A DNA stretch of 64,000 nt from JAHJQQ01 sp963737555 (GCA_963737555.1 CAVTTB010000009.1:248001-312000); one strand, 5' to 3'; shown: positions 43,484 through 53,651, counted from the first letter of the stretch. Translations and numbers: made by a program. The notes: generated by a model not told the origin, from the letters alone.

Positions 43484-44330
43484 GTGGACAGACCGGGCGT
43501 GCTCTATGTGGTCGCGACACCGATCGGCAACCGTGGGGATATCACGCAGCGCGCCTTGTCGGTGCTCGGTGCCGTCGACAAGGTGTTGGCTGAGGATACC
43601 CGCCACAGTGGCGCCTTGTTGCGTACCCTGGGCATCGCCACGCCGCTGTTGTCGCTGCATGAACACAACGAGCAGCTGCAGGTCGAGCCGCTGCTGGAAC
43701 GGCTGCGCGGCGGCGCCGATCTGGCCCTGATCAGCGATGCCGGCACGCCTCTGATCAGCGATCCTGGCTATCGCATCGTGCGCGCCGCGCGCCAGGCCGG
43801 CATCCAAGTGGTGCCGATCCCTGGCCCTTGTGCGTTGATCGCGGCCTTGTCGGTGGCCGGTCTGCCCACCGACCGTTTTGTGTTCGAGGGCTTTCTGCCG
43901 GCCAAGGCCGCGGCGCGGCGCGCGCATTTACTCACCCTGGCGGACGAGACACGCACGTTGGTGTTCTACGAGTCGAGTCATCGCATCGAGGAATCACTCG
44001 CCGATTTGGCTGAGTGTCTCGGCGCCGAGCGTGAGGCGGTGATCGCGCGCGAACTGACCAAAACTTTCGAACAGGTGCAGTCGGGCAGTCTGGCGGAATT
44101 AAAACGTCTGGCTGAGTGAAGATGCCAACCGCCAGCGCGGTGAATTCGTGCTGTTGATCGCGGGTGCCGTTGCGGCTGTGGATACGGAACTCGATGCCGA
44201 GGCGCAGCGCGTGCTCAAACTCTTGCTCGTCGAGCTGCCGGTCAAACGTGCCGCCGCGTTGGCGGCGGAAATCACCGGCGCGCGCAAGAACGCGTTGTAT
44301 CAATATGCACTGCAGTTTACGGCCGATTGA
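43484..44330 (+). CDS. rsmI: 16S rRNA (cytidine-1402-2'-O)-methyltransferase (frameshifted)
   Basis: RsmI methylates the ribose of C1402 in the 16S rRNA decoding centre. The GTG start at 43484 follows GGGGTAGG. Landmarks are LYVVATPIGNRGDITQRAL, VLAEDTRHSGALLR, LISDAGTPLISDPGYRIVRAA, VPIPGPCALIAALSVAGLP and VFYESSHRIEESL. The frame breaks at 44107; skipping one base continues RWLSEDANRQRGEFVLLIAGA and ends VKRAAALAAEITGARKNALYQYAL, giving 281 residues. Divergent from lpoA. Confidence 0.95.
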
Positions 44331-44410
44331 ACAACGCAGCGCCGGTAATTGCGAGCGCTGCGATGATTTTTTGTCACGCTCGAATCCACACTTACGACTG
44401 ATTCCATTCT

Positions 44411-45668
44411 ATGCGCTTCGACACGCTTAACGACTGGCTGGCCTGGCAGGAAACGCTGCATCCCAAGGCGATCGACTTGGGTTTGGAGCGTGTCCGTGAA
44501 GTGGCGGCGCGCCTGGGTTTGCTGGCGCCAAAACACGTTGTCATCAGCGTGGCCGGGACTAACGGCAAGGGTTCCAGCGTGGCGATGCTGGAGGCCATTC
44601 TCGCCTGCGCGGGCCTGCGCGTGGGCGCGTACACCTCGCCGCATCTATGGCAGTACAACGAACGTATTCGCATCGATCGGCAACCGGTCGATGACGCTGT
44701 GCTGGTCGCCAGCTTCGCGCGCATCGATGCCGCGCGTGGTGATATCTCGCTGTCATATTTCGAATTCGGCACGCTCGCGGCCTTGGATATCCTGCAACGC
44801 GCCGATGTGGATGTCGCCGTGCTCGAAGTCGGTCTGGGCGGGCGGCTCGATGCGGTGAATATCGTGGATGCCGATTGTGCCTTGGTCACCGGTATCGGCA
44901 TCGATCATGTGGAATGGCTGGGTCCGGATCGAGAATCCATCGGCCGCGAGAAGGCGGGCATCTTCCGCGGCGGTCGGCCGGCGGTGTGTTCCGATCCGCA
45001 GCCGCCGGCGTCGTTGCGTGCAGTTGCACAAGATTGTGGTGCGATCTGGTATGGCCTCGGCGAACAGTTCGGTTATGCGCGCACCGGCGAGGTCTGGGAT
45101 TGGTGGGGGCCGAATCTGCGGCTGGACGGTTTGCCGTTGCCGGCCTTGCCGGGGCCGTTTCAGCTACAGAACGCGGCTGGCGTAGTGATGGCGTTACAGA
45201 CCTTGGGTGCGCGGCTGCCGGTAAGCGTACAGGCGCTGCAGGCAGGTCTGCGCGCCGCGCGCGTGGCGGGGCGTTTCACGGTCGTGCCCGGTCCGTTCGA
45301 GACGATCTTCGATGTCGCGCACAATCCGCACGCGGCCAGCCGCGCTCGCCGCGGCGCTCGCGGCGCGGCCATGCTCGGGCCGCACACTGGCGGTGTGCGG
45401 CATGTTGGCGGATAAAGATGCGGCAGGCGTAGCCGCGGCCCTCGCCGATCAGGTGCAGTGCTGGTATCTCGGCGGTCTGACGGGCGCACGCGGACAATCC
45501 GCGCAAGACTTGGCGGCGCGTCTGGGTTTGGCGTCAATGCAACGGCGGTTATATCCCGATCTGGCGACGGCCTACGCGGCTGCCCGTGCGGAGGCGCGCG
45601 CGGGCGATCGCATCGTCGTGTTCGGTTCTTTCCACACCATAGCGGAGTTGCTGCCGCCCGGCCTATAA
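44411..45668 (+). CDS. folC: Dihydrofolate synthase / folylpolyglutamate synthase (frameshifted)
   Basis: FolC adds glutamates to dihydropteroate and folates. The 418-residue restored protein has the Mur-ligase ATP loop VAGTNGKGSSVAMLEAIL, AYTSPHLWQYNERIRI, SYFEFGTLAAL, LEVGLGGRLDAVNIVD, GIDHVEWLGPDRESIGREKAGIFR, ETIFDVAHNPHAA and, after skipping one base near 45340, SALAAALAA...TLAVCGMLADKD and IVVFGSFHTIAELL. It heads folC-dedD-cvpA-purF-metZ, the order seen in pseudomonads. accD, usually just upstream, is replaced here by rsmI. Confidence 0.95.
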
Positions 45669-45710
45669 TGCGGTCCTTCGAGTACTGCAATCTTCGAGCG
45701 AGGTAATCAC

Positions 45711-46432
45711 GTGGACAATACGGTCAAACAACGTGTCATCGGTGCTGTGGTCTTGGTTGCCTTGGCAGTTATCTTTGTGCCCATGTTGCTCGAAAAATCC
45801 GGGGATGATCTGGGCCCGGTCGGCGGTAATCTGCCGGATCAGCCGGAGCAGATCGTGAACGACAGGATCGAACCGCTGACGCTGCCCGAGCCGCCGCCGG
45901 AAACCGAGCCGGCCCAGGTGGTGCTCGATCAGCCGGCAGCGGCCGATGCGACTGTTGCCGGTACCACCGAACCGGCGCAGTGCCGTCGCGTCGGCGGATG
46001 TTGCGCCGACAGCGCCGACCCCCGGCGTTGCCGAAGAGGCCGTGACGGCCCCGCAGCCTGCAGGTTCCGGTGCCGACGGCGCCTGCCGCGGCTCCCGTTG
46101 TGACCCCGACACCGGCGGCACCCGCACCTGCCGCAACAGCGACGGCTCCGGCGCCCGCGCCTGTGGCAAAGCCCGCTCCGGCGCCCGCTAAAGTGCTGTC
46201 AGGCTGGGTCGTACAGCTGGCGAGTCTGGCGAGCAAGTCGAATGCCATGGCGCTCCAGGAAAAGCTGCGCGGATTAGGCTACACCGCGTTTGTCGAGGAG
46301 ATCAAAATGCCGCAGGGCGTGTTGTACCGCGTGCGGGTGGGTCCCGAGTTGGAGCGCAGCAATGCCGAAAATGTGCGTAACCGCTTGGAACAGCAGGTGC
46401 AGATCAAAGGCATTGTCACGCGCTATCCTTAG
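45711..46432 (+). CDS. dedD: SPOR-domain protein DedD (two frameshifts)
   Basis: DedD is a bitopic cell-division protein that binds denuded septal peptidoglycan through its SPOR domain. From GTG 45711 the first frame has a membrane anchor (VKQRVIGAVVLVALAVIFVPMLL) and a Pro/Glu-rich linker. The second frame gives AVASADVAPTAPTPGVAEEA and the third PAAAPVVTPTPAAPAPA and the SPOR domain (WVVQLASLASKSNAMALQEK, then LYRVRVGPELERSNAENVRN). Skipping one base near 45981 and one near 46063 restores 239 residues. The disordered linker explains why shifts there are hard to place exactly. Confidence 0.9.
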
Positions 46433-46547
46433 TTACTCGGTGGTCACGGCAAACATCGGTCTTTGCTACAATGTGCGCTCAAGCGTGGGATGTCTGTCGT
46501 ACAGGCATCGCGCGCCCGGAATTGAATCGTAGTCAACGGCGGGCAGT

Positions 46548-47072
46548 GTGAACTGGGCGGATTATTTCATTCTCGGCTTGATCGGCCTTTCCTTGCTGAT
46601 CAGCCTCTGGCGCGGATTTATCAAAGAGGCGATCTCGTTGGCCACCTGGATTGTTGCAGTCCTGGTGACCATGACGTTTTACGCTCCCTTCGCCGATATG
46701 CTCACGCCGTGGATTGAACTGCCTTCGGCGCGTACGGCAGCGGGTATGGCCGGTTTGTTTTTGATTGTGTTGATCCTCGGCGCGTTGGTGGGTTTTCTCG
46801 CCGGGCAACTGGTGAAAAAAACCGGCTTGGGCGGTACCGATCGCTTGCTGGGCACTGTGTTCGGCGCGGCGCGTGGCATCGTTCTCGTCGCGATCCTGGT
46901 GTTGCTGGCCGGGTTGACGGCCTTGCCGCGCGATCCCTGGTGGCAGACGTCGCAGCTAATTCCGCAGTTCGAACGTGTGGCGCTGTGGTTGACGGATTTT
47001 CTCCCCGCAGGAGTGGCGGACAATGTGCGGTTCGATGACCTGGCGGTGCCGGGTGACAGCAAGTTGAGGTAG
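46548..47072 (+). CDS. cvpA: CvpA-family membrane protein
   Basis: This 174-residue protein has four predicted membrane spans (YFILGLIGLSLLISLW, AISLATWIVAVLVTMTFY, AAGMAGLFLIVLILGALVGFLAGQLV, ARGIVLVAILVLLAGL) and the family motifs WRGFIKEAISLATWI and GGTDRLLGTVFGAARG. CvpA is needed for colicin V export and bile/envelope stress tolerance in enterobacteria; its molecular role is unclear. The start is GTG 46548. It immediately precedes purF, as in most gammaproteobacteria. Confidence 0.93.
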   Translation: MNWADYFILGLIGLSLLISLWRGFIKEAISLATWIVAVLVTMTFYAPFADMLTPWIELPSARTAAGMAGLFLIVLILGALVGFLAGQLVKKTGLGGTDRLLGTVFGAARGIVLVAILVLLAGLTALPRDPWWQTSQLIPQFERVALWLTDFLPAGVADNVRFDDLAVPGDSKLR

Positions 47073-47080
47073 GAATCCCC

Positions 47081-48596
47081 ATGTGTGGAATCATCGGCAT
47101 CGTAGCGCGTGAACGGGTCAATCAGGCCCTGTACGACGGGCTTGACCGTATTACAGCACCGTGGCCAGGACGCGGCAGGTATCATCACCTGCGACGGCCA
47201 GCGTCTGTATTTGCGCAAAGATAATGGTCTGGTGCGCGACGTGTTCCACACGCGGCATATGCTGGGATTGCTGGGTAATATGGGCATTGGCCATGTGCGT
47301 TATCCGACCGCGGGCTGCGAATCCAGTGCCGAGGCACAACCGTTCTACGTGAATTCACCGTTCGGCATCAGCTTGGCGCACAACGGCAATCTCACCAATA
47401 CCGATCAGCTCAAGCAGGAACTGTTTCGCGACGACCTGCGGCATATCAATACCAATTCCGATTCTGAAATTCTGCTCAATGTGTTTGCGCATGAGCTTGC
47501 GCGCCAGGGTACGTTGCGCATTAACGAGAGCCATATCTTCGATGCCGTCGCCGGTGTGCATCGTCGCTGCAAAGGTGCTTACGCGGCGGTGACCATGGTG
47601 ATCGGTTACGGCATTGTCGCTTTCCGCGATCCTTATGGCATCCGTCCGCTGGTGTTCGGTAAGCGCGACACCGCCGCCGGTCCGGAATATATGGTTGCCT
47701 CCGAAAGTGTGGCCTTGGATGTTTTGGGTTTTGAATTAGTGCGCGATGTTGAGCCCGGCGAGGCCATCTACATCACCCTCGAGGGTGAGTTGTTCACACG
47801 CCAATGCGCCGTGGCACCGCAGTACGCAACCTGCATCTTCGAATATGTGTATTTGGCGCGGCCGGATTCCATTATCGACAATGTCTCGGTGCACAAGGCG
47901 CGCTTGCGCATGGGCGAGAAACTGGCGGCCAAGATTCAGCGCGAATGGCCGGACCACGACATCGATGTGGTCATCCCGATTCCGGACACCAGTCGAACTT
48001 CAGCTTTACAGCTGGCGAATTCCTTGGGGGTGAAATACCGCGAAGGGTTCATCAAGAATCGTTATATCGGCCGCACTTTTATCATGCCCGGCCAGCAGCA
48101 GCGCAAGAAATCCGTGCGCCAGAAACTCAATGCCATTGACCTTGAGTTCCGCGGCCGCAATGTATTGTTGGTCGACGATTCCATTGTTCGCGGCACGACC
48201 TCGCGGCAAATTATCCAAATGGCGCGTGATGCGGGTGCGCGCAAGGTCTACTTCGCCTCCGCCGCACCGCCAGTGCGTTATCCGAATGTCTACGGTATCG
48301 ACATGCCAAGCGTCAATGAATTGGTGGCGCATGGCCGCACCGAAGCAGAAGTCGCCACAGAAATCGACGCCGATCGCTTGATCTTCCAGGATCTGGATGA
48401 CTTGATCAGCGCAGTGCGCAAAGGCAACAGTAAGTTGAATGTCTTTGACTGTGCGGTGTTCACTGGCGAGTATGTGACCGGCGACGTCAATCGGGATTAT
48501 CTGGATCACATACAGAACCAACGCAGCGACAATGCCAAGCAGGAACGCCGCGACGCGGAGTCGGATGAGGTGCTGGAGATGTACAACAACGCTTGA
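47081..48596 (+). CDS. purF: Amidophosphoribosyltransferase (frameshifted near the N-terminus)
   Basis: PurF makes phosphoribosylamine, the first committed purine step. ATG 47081 gives MCGIIGIVARERVNQALYDG with the catalytic Cys2 nucleophile, after AGGTAGGA. The frame then breaks in GGG at 47138-47140. Skipping one base continues LTVLQHRGQDAAGI, GHVRYPTAG, SLAHNGNLTN, RDPYGIRPLVFG, and the PRPP site NVLLVDDSIVRGTTSRQI. The restored length is 504 residues, the E. coli-type size without a propeptide. Without the first 20 residues the glutaminase would be dead, so the break is most likely artefactual. Confidence 0.95.
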
Positions 48597-48627
48597 TCTA
48601 ACGCTGCTTCGCGAGCGCAGCACAGAA

Positions 48628-48688
48628 GTAGCCCGGATGTAATCCGGGAGCCGTTCTGCCGCTTTATCCCGGATTACATCCGGGCTAC
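48628..48688. repeat. Perfect inverted repeat (GTAGCCCGGATGTAATCC arms), copy 2
   Basis: The same 22-base arms as at 40387-40440 lie at 48628-48649 and 48667-48688, here with a 17-base spacer of different sequence. It separates purF from the metZ promoter and may insulate the two units. Confidence 0.8.
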
Positions 48689-48704
48689 ATTGCTAGAGGC
48701 GGGC

Positions 48705-48733
48705 TTGACAGGTCCGGTCGATGCACCTAATTT
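48705..48733 (+). promoter_or_regulatory. Sigma-70 promoter of metZ
   Basis: A perfect TTGACA (48705-48710), a 17-base spacer and TAATTT (48728-48733) place the transcription start at about 48740-48742, exactly where the SAM-II aptamer's first helix begins. Confidence 0.75.
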
Positions 48734-48741
48734 AACAGCAT

Positions 48742-48795
48742 AGCGCCGACTTGACTCAGCTTGCGGGCGCTCAATAAATGCAGCTAAAGCGAGGG
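48742..48795 (+). promoter_or_regulatory. SAM-II riboswitch
   Basis: The segment folds as the compact H-type pseudoknot of SAM-II (SAM-alpha) riboswitches. P1 is AGCGCC (48742-48747) with GGCGCT (48766-48771). Loop 1 is GACTTGACTCAGCTTGC. Loop 3 and the pseudoknot strand hold the highly conserved AATAAATGCAGCTAAA (48773-48788) and GAGGG. This matches the known SAM-II core (AUAAAUGnAGCUAAA) base for base at the conserved sites. SAM binding would report methionine sufficiency to metZ directly downstream. A terminator-like hairpin with seven T follows at 48799. Confidence 0.87.
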
Positions 48796-48798
48796 CAA

Positions 48799-48832
48799 CC
48801 TGCTTTCGCATGCGCTGAAAGTGGGTTTTTTT
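48799..48832 (+). terminator. Intrinsic terminator (attenuator) between the SAM-II aptamer and metZ
   Basis: CCTGCTTTC (48799-48807) pairs with GAAAGTGGG (48817-48825; two G-U pairs) around a 9-base loop, followed by seven T (48826-48832). It lies 4 bases after the aptamer and 41 bases before metZ, so SAM may control transcription rather than only translation. Confidence 0.75.
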
Positions 48833-48873
48833 GTGCCTATTGATCGATGCTGTGACGGGGCGAGGACGCGACG

Positions 48874-50055
48874 ATGGATGATGAATTAAACGACTATGGC
48901 TTCGACACCTGGCGATTCGCGCCGGCCAAGTGCGTACCGCGGAAGGTGAGCACTCCGAACCGATCTTCCCGACCTCCAGCTATGTGTTCGCCAGCGCGGC
49001 CGAGGCGGCGGCGCGTTTCTCCGGCGCGCAACCCGGCAATATCTATTCGCGTTTTACCAATCCCACGGTACGCACGTTCGAGCAGCGCTTGGCCGCACTT
49101 GAAGGCGGCGCAGCCTGCGTAGCGACGGCGTCCGGCATGGCAGCGATTCTGGCAACGTGTTTGGGTTTGCTGAAGCAGGGTGATCATCTGCTGTCGTCGC
49201 GCGCGGTGTTCGGCACCACGACGGTGTTGTTCAGCACCTATCTGGCGCGCTGCGGCATCGAGACCAGCTATGTGCCGTTGGCCGATCTGGAGGCCTGGAA
49301 GGCGGCGATCCGACCGAACACGCGCATGCTGTTTATCGAAACTCCCTCGAATCCGCTCACCGAGTTGGGTGATATCCGCGCGCTCGCCGAACTCGCGCAT
49401 GCGCACGATTGCCTGTTGGTGGTGGACAATTGTTTTTGCACGCCGGCGTTGCAGCTGCCGTTGGCCTTGGGCGCTGATATCGTCATCCACTCGGCGACCA
49501 AATATCTCGACGGTCAAGGTCGTTGCATCGGTGGCGCGGTGGTCGGTGATGCGGAGCGCGTTGGCAAAGACGTCTACGGTTTTTTGCGTACCTGCGGACC
49601 GACAATGAGTCCGTTCAATGCCTGGGTGTTTCTCAAGGGTCTGGAAACACTCTCGCTGCGCATGCGTGCGCACAGCGCCAACGCGCTCGCGCTGGCGACG
49701 TGGTTGGAGTCACATCCAGCGATATACGCGCGTTTATTTTCCGGGCTTGGCTTCGCATCCACAGCATGCCTTGGCCGCGGCACAGCAACGCGACTTCGGT
49801 GGCATCTTGAGTTTCGAAGTGCGTGGCGGTCAGGAGGCAGCGTGGCGCGTGATCGATGCCACACGCATGGTGTCGATCACGGCGAATCTGGGTGATGTGA
49901 AAACCACGATTACGCATCCGGCGACCACCACGCACGGCCGACTCACGCCGGAACAGCGTTCTGATGCGGGTATCAGTGATGGTTTGATTCGCGTTGCGGT
50001 GGGGTTGGAGGATATTGCAGATATTCGTGCCGATCTGGCGCGGGGCTTGGATTGA
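48874..50055 (+). CDS. metZ: O-succinylhomoserine sulfhydrylase (two frameshifts)
   Basis: MetZ is a PLP enzyme that makes homocysteine directly from O-succinylhomoserine and sulfide. Landmarks are EHSEPIFPTSSYVFASAAEA, YSRFTNPTVRTFEQRLAALEG, ATASGMAAI, LVVDNCFCTPALQ, and the PLP lysine in HSATKYLDGQGR. Near the start one base must be added (after GACACC at about 48909, giving FDTLAIRAGQVRTAEGEH). Near 49740, in a T run, one must be skipped (LFPGLASHPQH). This restores 393 residues. It is preceded by a SAM-II riboswitch, which fits its role in methionine supply. Confidence 0.94.
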
Positions 50056-50097
50056 ACGCGGGATATCGGACGTTGCGTCCGGTATCCCGCGTGTTAC

Positions 50098-50445
50098 TCA
50101 ACTACGCCCGCTCATCGGCGTGATTTTGCCGACTCCCCAGTGGGCGACATCGTTGTAGGTGAAGGGTGTATTTTCGCAGAGGATGACACCCGGAAGGACG
50201 CGAGCGATGCAGACGGTACACGAGCTTTGCTCGGCGCGTTCGATCTTGTCGCCGTTATAGCGGGGCATGACCAGCAACTGAGCTACGACGTTTTCTTCCA
50301 ATTCCAGCGTACCTTCGATGCTGAGCAGGTAACAGGCGGCACCGTTCGGCCCGCGCAATACACAGGTACCGTGGACGCGCATGGGATTGGGGCCTTCGTA
50401 GCCGTAGGGCTCGTAGACTTCCAGAAGATGTTTGTGGGCACTCAT
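50098..50445 (-). CDS. Hypothetical protein with several cysteines
   Basis: The 115-residue soluble protein starts MSAHKHLLEVYEPYGYEGP after AGGGGG and has five Cys: HGTCVLRG, AACYLLS, then SSCTVCIARVLPGVILCEN with a CxxC pair. The patterns VLRGPNGAACYLLSIEGTLE and VVAQLLVMPRYNGDKIE suggest a beta-rich fold. CxxC plus further Cys could bind a metal or iron-sulfur cluster, but there is no direct evidence. It is convergent with metZ and divergent from the glycerate kinase gene. I do not recognise the family. Confidence 0.65.
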   Translation of the reverse strand: MSAHKHLLEVYEPYGYEGPNPMRVHGTCVLRGPNGAACYLLSIEGTLELEENVVAQLLVMPRYNGDKIERAEQSSCTVCIARVLPGVILCENTPFTYNDVAHWGVGKITPMSGRS

Positions 50446-50607
50446 GACACACCCCCTGAGACCAAACTGATGTTGTCCCCAGCATGCGCCACGAAATTCG
50501 CCGCTGTCAAAATAGATAGTGTCTAGGGGCGGCGGACAGTCCAGGTGCAGCTTCGGAAAAAGCTGACGTTATGTTTGTAACACCCTAAATATTATGGGAT
50601 ATTTATT

Positions 50608-51841
50608 ATGCATCCGGGCGTGCCGCACGGGGTTCTGCTGGAGATCTATCAGGCCGCGTTAACGGCCGTGGACGGCTCACGTTGCGTGGCCGCCCAATTG
50701 ACAGTCCGACCGCTGGCCGGGCGCATCTGGGCGGTTGCCCTGGGCAAGGCGGCGAGCGCAATGCTGGCGGGTGCCTTCGATTCACTGGGCGAACGCTTGG
50801 AGCGCGCCCTGTTGATCACGAAGCACGGGCATCTTCAAGGGCGAGAATTTCCGCGCAGCGAGGTTCTGCTGGCGGCGCATCCGGTGCCGGATGATTCCAG
50901 TCTGGCGGCAGGACAGCGGCTGTTGGATTTTATGGCGGCCGCGCCCGCGGATATCACATGGCTGTTTTTAATTTCCGGCGGTGCCTCCAGTCTGGTCGAG
51001 GTTTTACCTGAAGGTGTGAGCCTGACGGACGTTCAGCGTGCAAACCAGTGGCTGTTGGCCAGCGGTTTGCCCATTGAGCAGATGAATGCCATTCGCCGCC
51101 GCCTGTCGCGCATCAAGGGTGGACGCTTGTGTGAGTATCTGGGTCAAAGGCCCACGCGAGTGCTGTTGATCTCCGATGTGCCGGGTGACGATCCGGCCAT
51201 CATCGCGTCAGGACTGTTACATGTAACTGTTTCTGCTGAACCACTACCCGCACAACTGCCAGCGTGGCTGCTCGCGCTGGTGAATCGAGACGATGCGGTG
51301 TTGGTAGATCAGCGAACAGCACAGATCGACACCGAGATCGTCGCGCGACTTGATCAGGCGTTAGACGCCGCGGCCAGTGCGGCCACCGCGCACGGCTATC
51401 GTGTTTATCGCAGCCATGAACGTTTGCATGGTGATGCGCAGCTTGCGGGACAGCAGATTGCCGCCGCTCTGTGCGCTGGCGCGCCGGGCGTATATTTGTG
51501 GGGCGGCGAGACCACGGTGTGTCTTCCGGAGCATCCGGGGCAGGGTGGTCGCTGTCAGCAGTTGGCGTTGGCGGCGGCGCAGGTATTGGCAGGGCAGCAT
51601 GGCATCTATCTGCTCGCCGCCGGTACCGATGGCAATGACGGGCCGGGTGATGTCGCCGGGTGCGTGTGTCGATGGACGGACACTTGAGCGTGGTAGTTTG
51701 GAAGGCCTTGATGCAGCTATCGCTCTTCAGCACGCCGATGCCGGCCGCTTCCTCGAGGCCGCCGGTGATCTGCTCGACACGGGGCCGACCGGCACTAACG
51801 TCACCGATGTGGTGATCGGCTTGAAGCTGGCGGATGTTTGA
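50608..51841 (+). CDS. Glycerate 2-kinase, DUF4147/MOFRL family (frameshifted)
   Basis: This enzyme class (GckA/TtuD) phosphorylates glycerate, linking glyoxylate or tartronate metabolism to glycolysis. Seen are an ALGKAASAML motif near residue 46, LFLISGGASSLVEVLPEGVSL, MNAIRRRLSRIKGGRL, LLISDVPGDDPAIIASG, WGGETTVCLPEHPGQGGRCQQLALAAA and AAGTDGNDGPGDVAG. The frame breaks at about 51661; skipping one base continues ACVDGRTLERG and ends GPTGTNVTDVVIGL, the MOFRL C-terminus, giving 410 residues. In an autotroph it could recycle photorespiratory-type glycolate carbon (inference). Confidence 0.92.
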
Positions 51842-51895
51842 ACTGTTGCGTGAATTAAAAACTCGCATAGCGCGAAATACATTGATGTGAATGTG

Positions 51896-52694
51896 ATGAC
51901 CACGAACCTCTATACCGCAGCGCACACCTGTCTCGCCGAACCCGATCCCGAGCGCAAATGCCTGCGTACGCAGGAGACTTGGTCCCTGCTGGTGGCAGGG
52001 CAGTTAGTCATTGAGCCTGCCACTCATGGCGTTTCCTTGGATGCCCCAGGACGACCGCCACAACCGGAATTAGTCTCGCCCCGCGACTTGCCGCGACGGC
52101 GTTTGCACAGCGTGGAAGGTCGCGCGGCTTTGCTGCACGCACTCGCGCATATCGAGTTCAACGCCATCAACCTCGCCTGGGATGCAGTGTGCCGTTTCGC
52201 CGACATGCCCGAAGACTATTACCGTGATTGGGCCAAGGTCGCGCACGAGGAGGCTTATCACTTCGGCTTGCTCCGCGATCGACTCCGTAGACCTGGGTTA
52301 CGGCTACGGTGATTTCCCCGCACACAATGGGCTCTGGTCGATGGCGTTGCAGACGCGTGAGGATGTGCTGGTGCGCATGGCGCTGGTGCCGCGCGTATTG
52401 GAGGCGCGTGGGCTGGATGTGACACCCGGCATGATGGAGCGCCTGCGTGAGGCGGGCGATGCGGACAGCGTGGCGATTCTGGATATCATTCTGCGTGACG
52501 AGATCGGTCATGTCGCCATCGGCACGCGCTGGTTTCACTATGCCTGCGCACAACGTGGCCTCGAACCGGACGCCACGTTTCGTGATCTTGTTCGTGAGCA
52601 TGTGGCTAAGCGAATCAAAGGGCCGTTTTATAAAGAGGCGCGCTTACAGGCGGGATTCAGTGCGCAGGAATTGGAAGATTTGGAATCGCTGTAG
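51896..52694 (+). CDS. DUF455 ferritin-like protein (frameshifted)
   Basis: The restored 265-residue protein has the DUF455 layout. It has LLHALAHIEFNAINLAWDAVCRF (first E/H pair) and YYRDWAKVAHEEAYHFGLLRDRL (EExxH). In the next frame come YGDFPAHNGLWSMALQTREDVLVRMALVPRVLEARGLDVTPGMMERL, then ILRDEIGHVAIGTRWF (ExxH), completing a four-helix di-metal site. Skipping one of the two C at 52284-52285 joins them. Function is unknown; the family is broadly distributed in proteobacteria. It follows the glycerate kinase gene by about 54 bases on the same strand. Confidence 0.88.
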
Positions 52695-52740
52695 GTGCGG
52701 CGCTTGAGTCTGTTGGATGTTCGCGGCCATGCCCCAGCCC

Positions 52741-52834
52741 CGTAGGATGGGTGCAGCGCAGCGTAACCCATCATAATCGGCATCCGGTATTCGGTCGATG
52801 GGTTACGGCGCAAAGCGCCTTCACCCATCCTACG
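52741..52834. repeat. Palindromic repeat with CGTAGGATGGGTG ends
   Basis: CGTAGGATGGGTG (52741-52753) and CACCCATCCTACG (52822-52834) are exact inverted ends; the interior has AGCGTAACCCATC and GATGGGTTACGGCGC, a second inverted pair. It is of the same type as 31701-31831 and lies between the convergent DUF455 and lpxH genes. Confidence 0.75.
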
Positions 52835-52843
52835 TACTCACCT

Positions 52844-53600
52844 TCAGGTCGCTACGGGCGCTCTCGTCTTGGCGAGCGGCAGTGCTTTCAACTGTATGCC
52901 GTCATCATCACAACGCAACACACTGCCTTGTTCGTACCAGTCACCGAGTACGATGCGCTGCGTAGTTATGCCATCAATGATTAAATTATGCACGGCTGGA
53001 CGATGTGTATGGCCGTGAATCAGGCGCGGCAACTGATATTCACGCAGTATTGCTTCGACCGCATCTGCATTTACATCCATGATTTCGGCGCTCTTCTCAC
53101 CGGCGCGTTGGCGGCTGGTCTCGCGCATATTGGCGGCGATCGCGCGGCGTTCTGCGATGGGTTTGTTGAGGAGTTGTTGTTGCCAGGTTGGGTTGCGCAC
53201 CATGCTACGAAATTGCTGGTATTCAACATCGTCCGTGCACAGCGTGTCGCCGTGCATCAATAAGCGTTGGCGCACCGTTGAGTTCGATCAACGTGGGGTC
53301 GGCGAGCAGGGTACAGCCGGTGGTTTTTGCAAAGGCGTCGCCGAGTAAAAAATCCCGGTTGCCGTGCATGACAAAGATCGGAATGCCGCGATCTGTGGTG
53401 GCGCGTAAGGCTGTTTGCACACGCAGATCATGCGCGTCATCGCTATCGTCGCCGATCCAGGCCTCGAACAAATCGCCGAGGATGTACAGACCCGCACAAT
53501 CGGCAGGGTCGAGGCCGGCGAGAAACGCCAGGAACAAATCCGTGATCGCCGGACGGCGGGCGTCCAGGTGCAGATCGGAAATAAAAAGCGTGGTCTTCAT
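52844..53600 (-). CDS. lpxH: UDP-2,3-diacylglucosamine hydrolase LpxH (frameshifted)
   Basis: LpxH cleaves UDP-diacylglucosamine to lipid X in lipid A synthesis. The metallophosphoesterase motifs are SDLHLD and GDLFEAWIGDD and GNRDFLLGD in the first frame, then LMHGDTLCTDD and LIHGHTHRPAVH in the next. Skipping one base near 53264 joins PTLLMHGD and gives 251 residues, slightly longer than the E. coli enzyme. The gene follows the PPIase gene by 51 bases on the same strand; ppi-lpxH is a common pair. Confidence 0.95.
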
Positions 53601-53651
53601 GGGGGAGGCGCCGGAGCCTACGCCCCGGCGCGCTAGACAGTCTGCAGGCGC

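Noticed and set aside
48597..48704. Possible purF terminator
   Set aside because: The only strong stem is the repeated 22-base inverted element, which lacks a T-run, so it is listed as a repeat.
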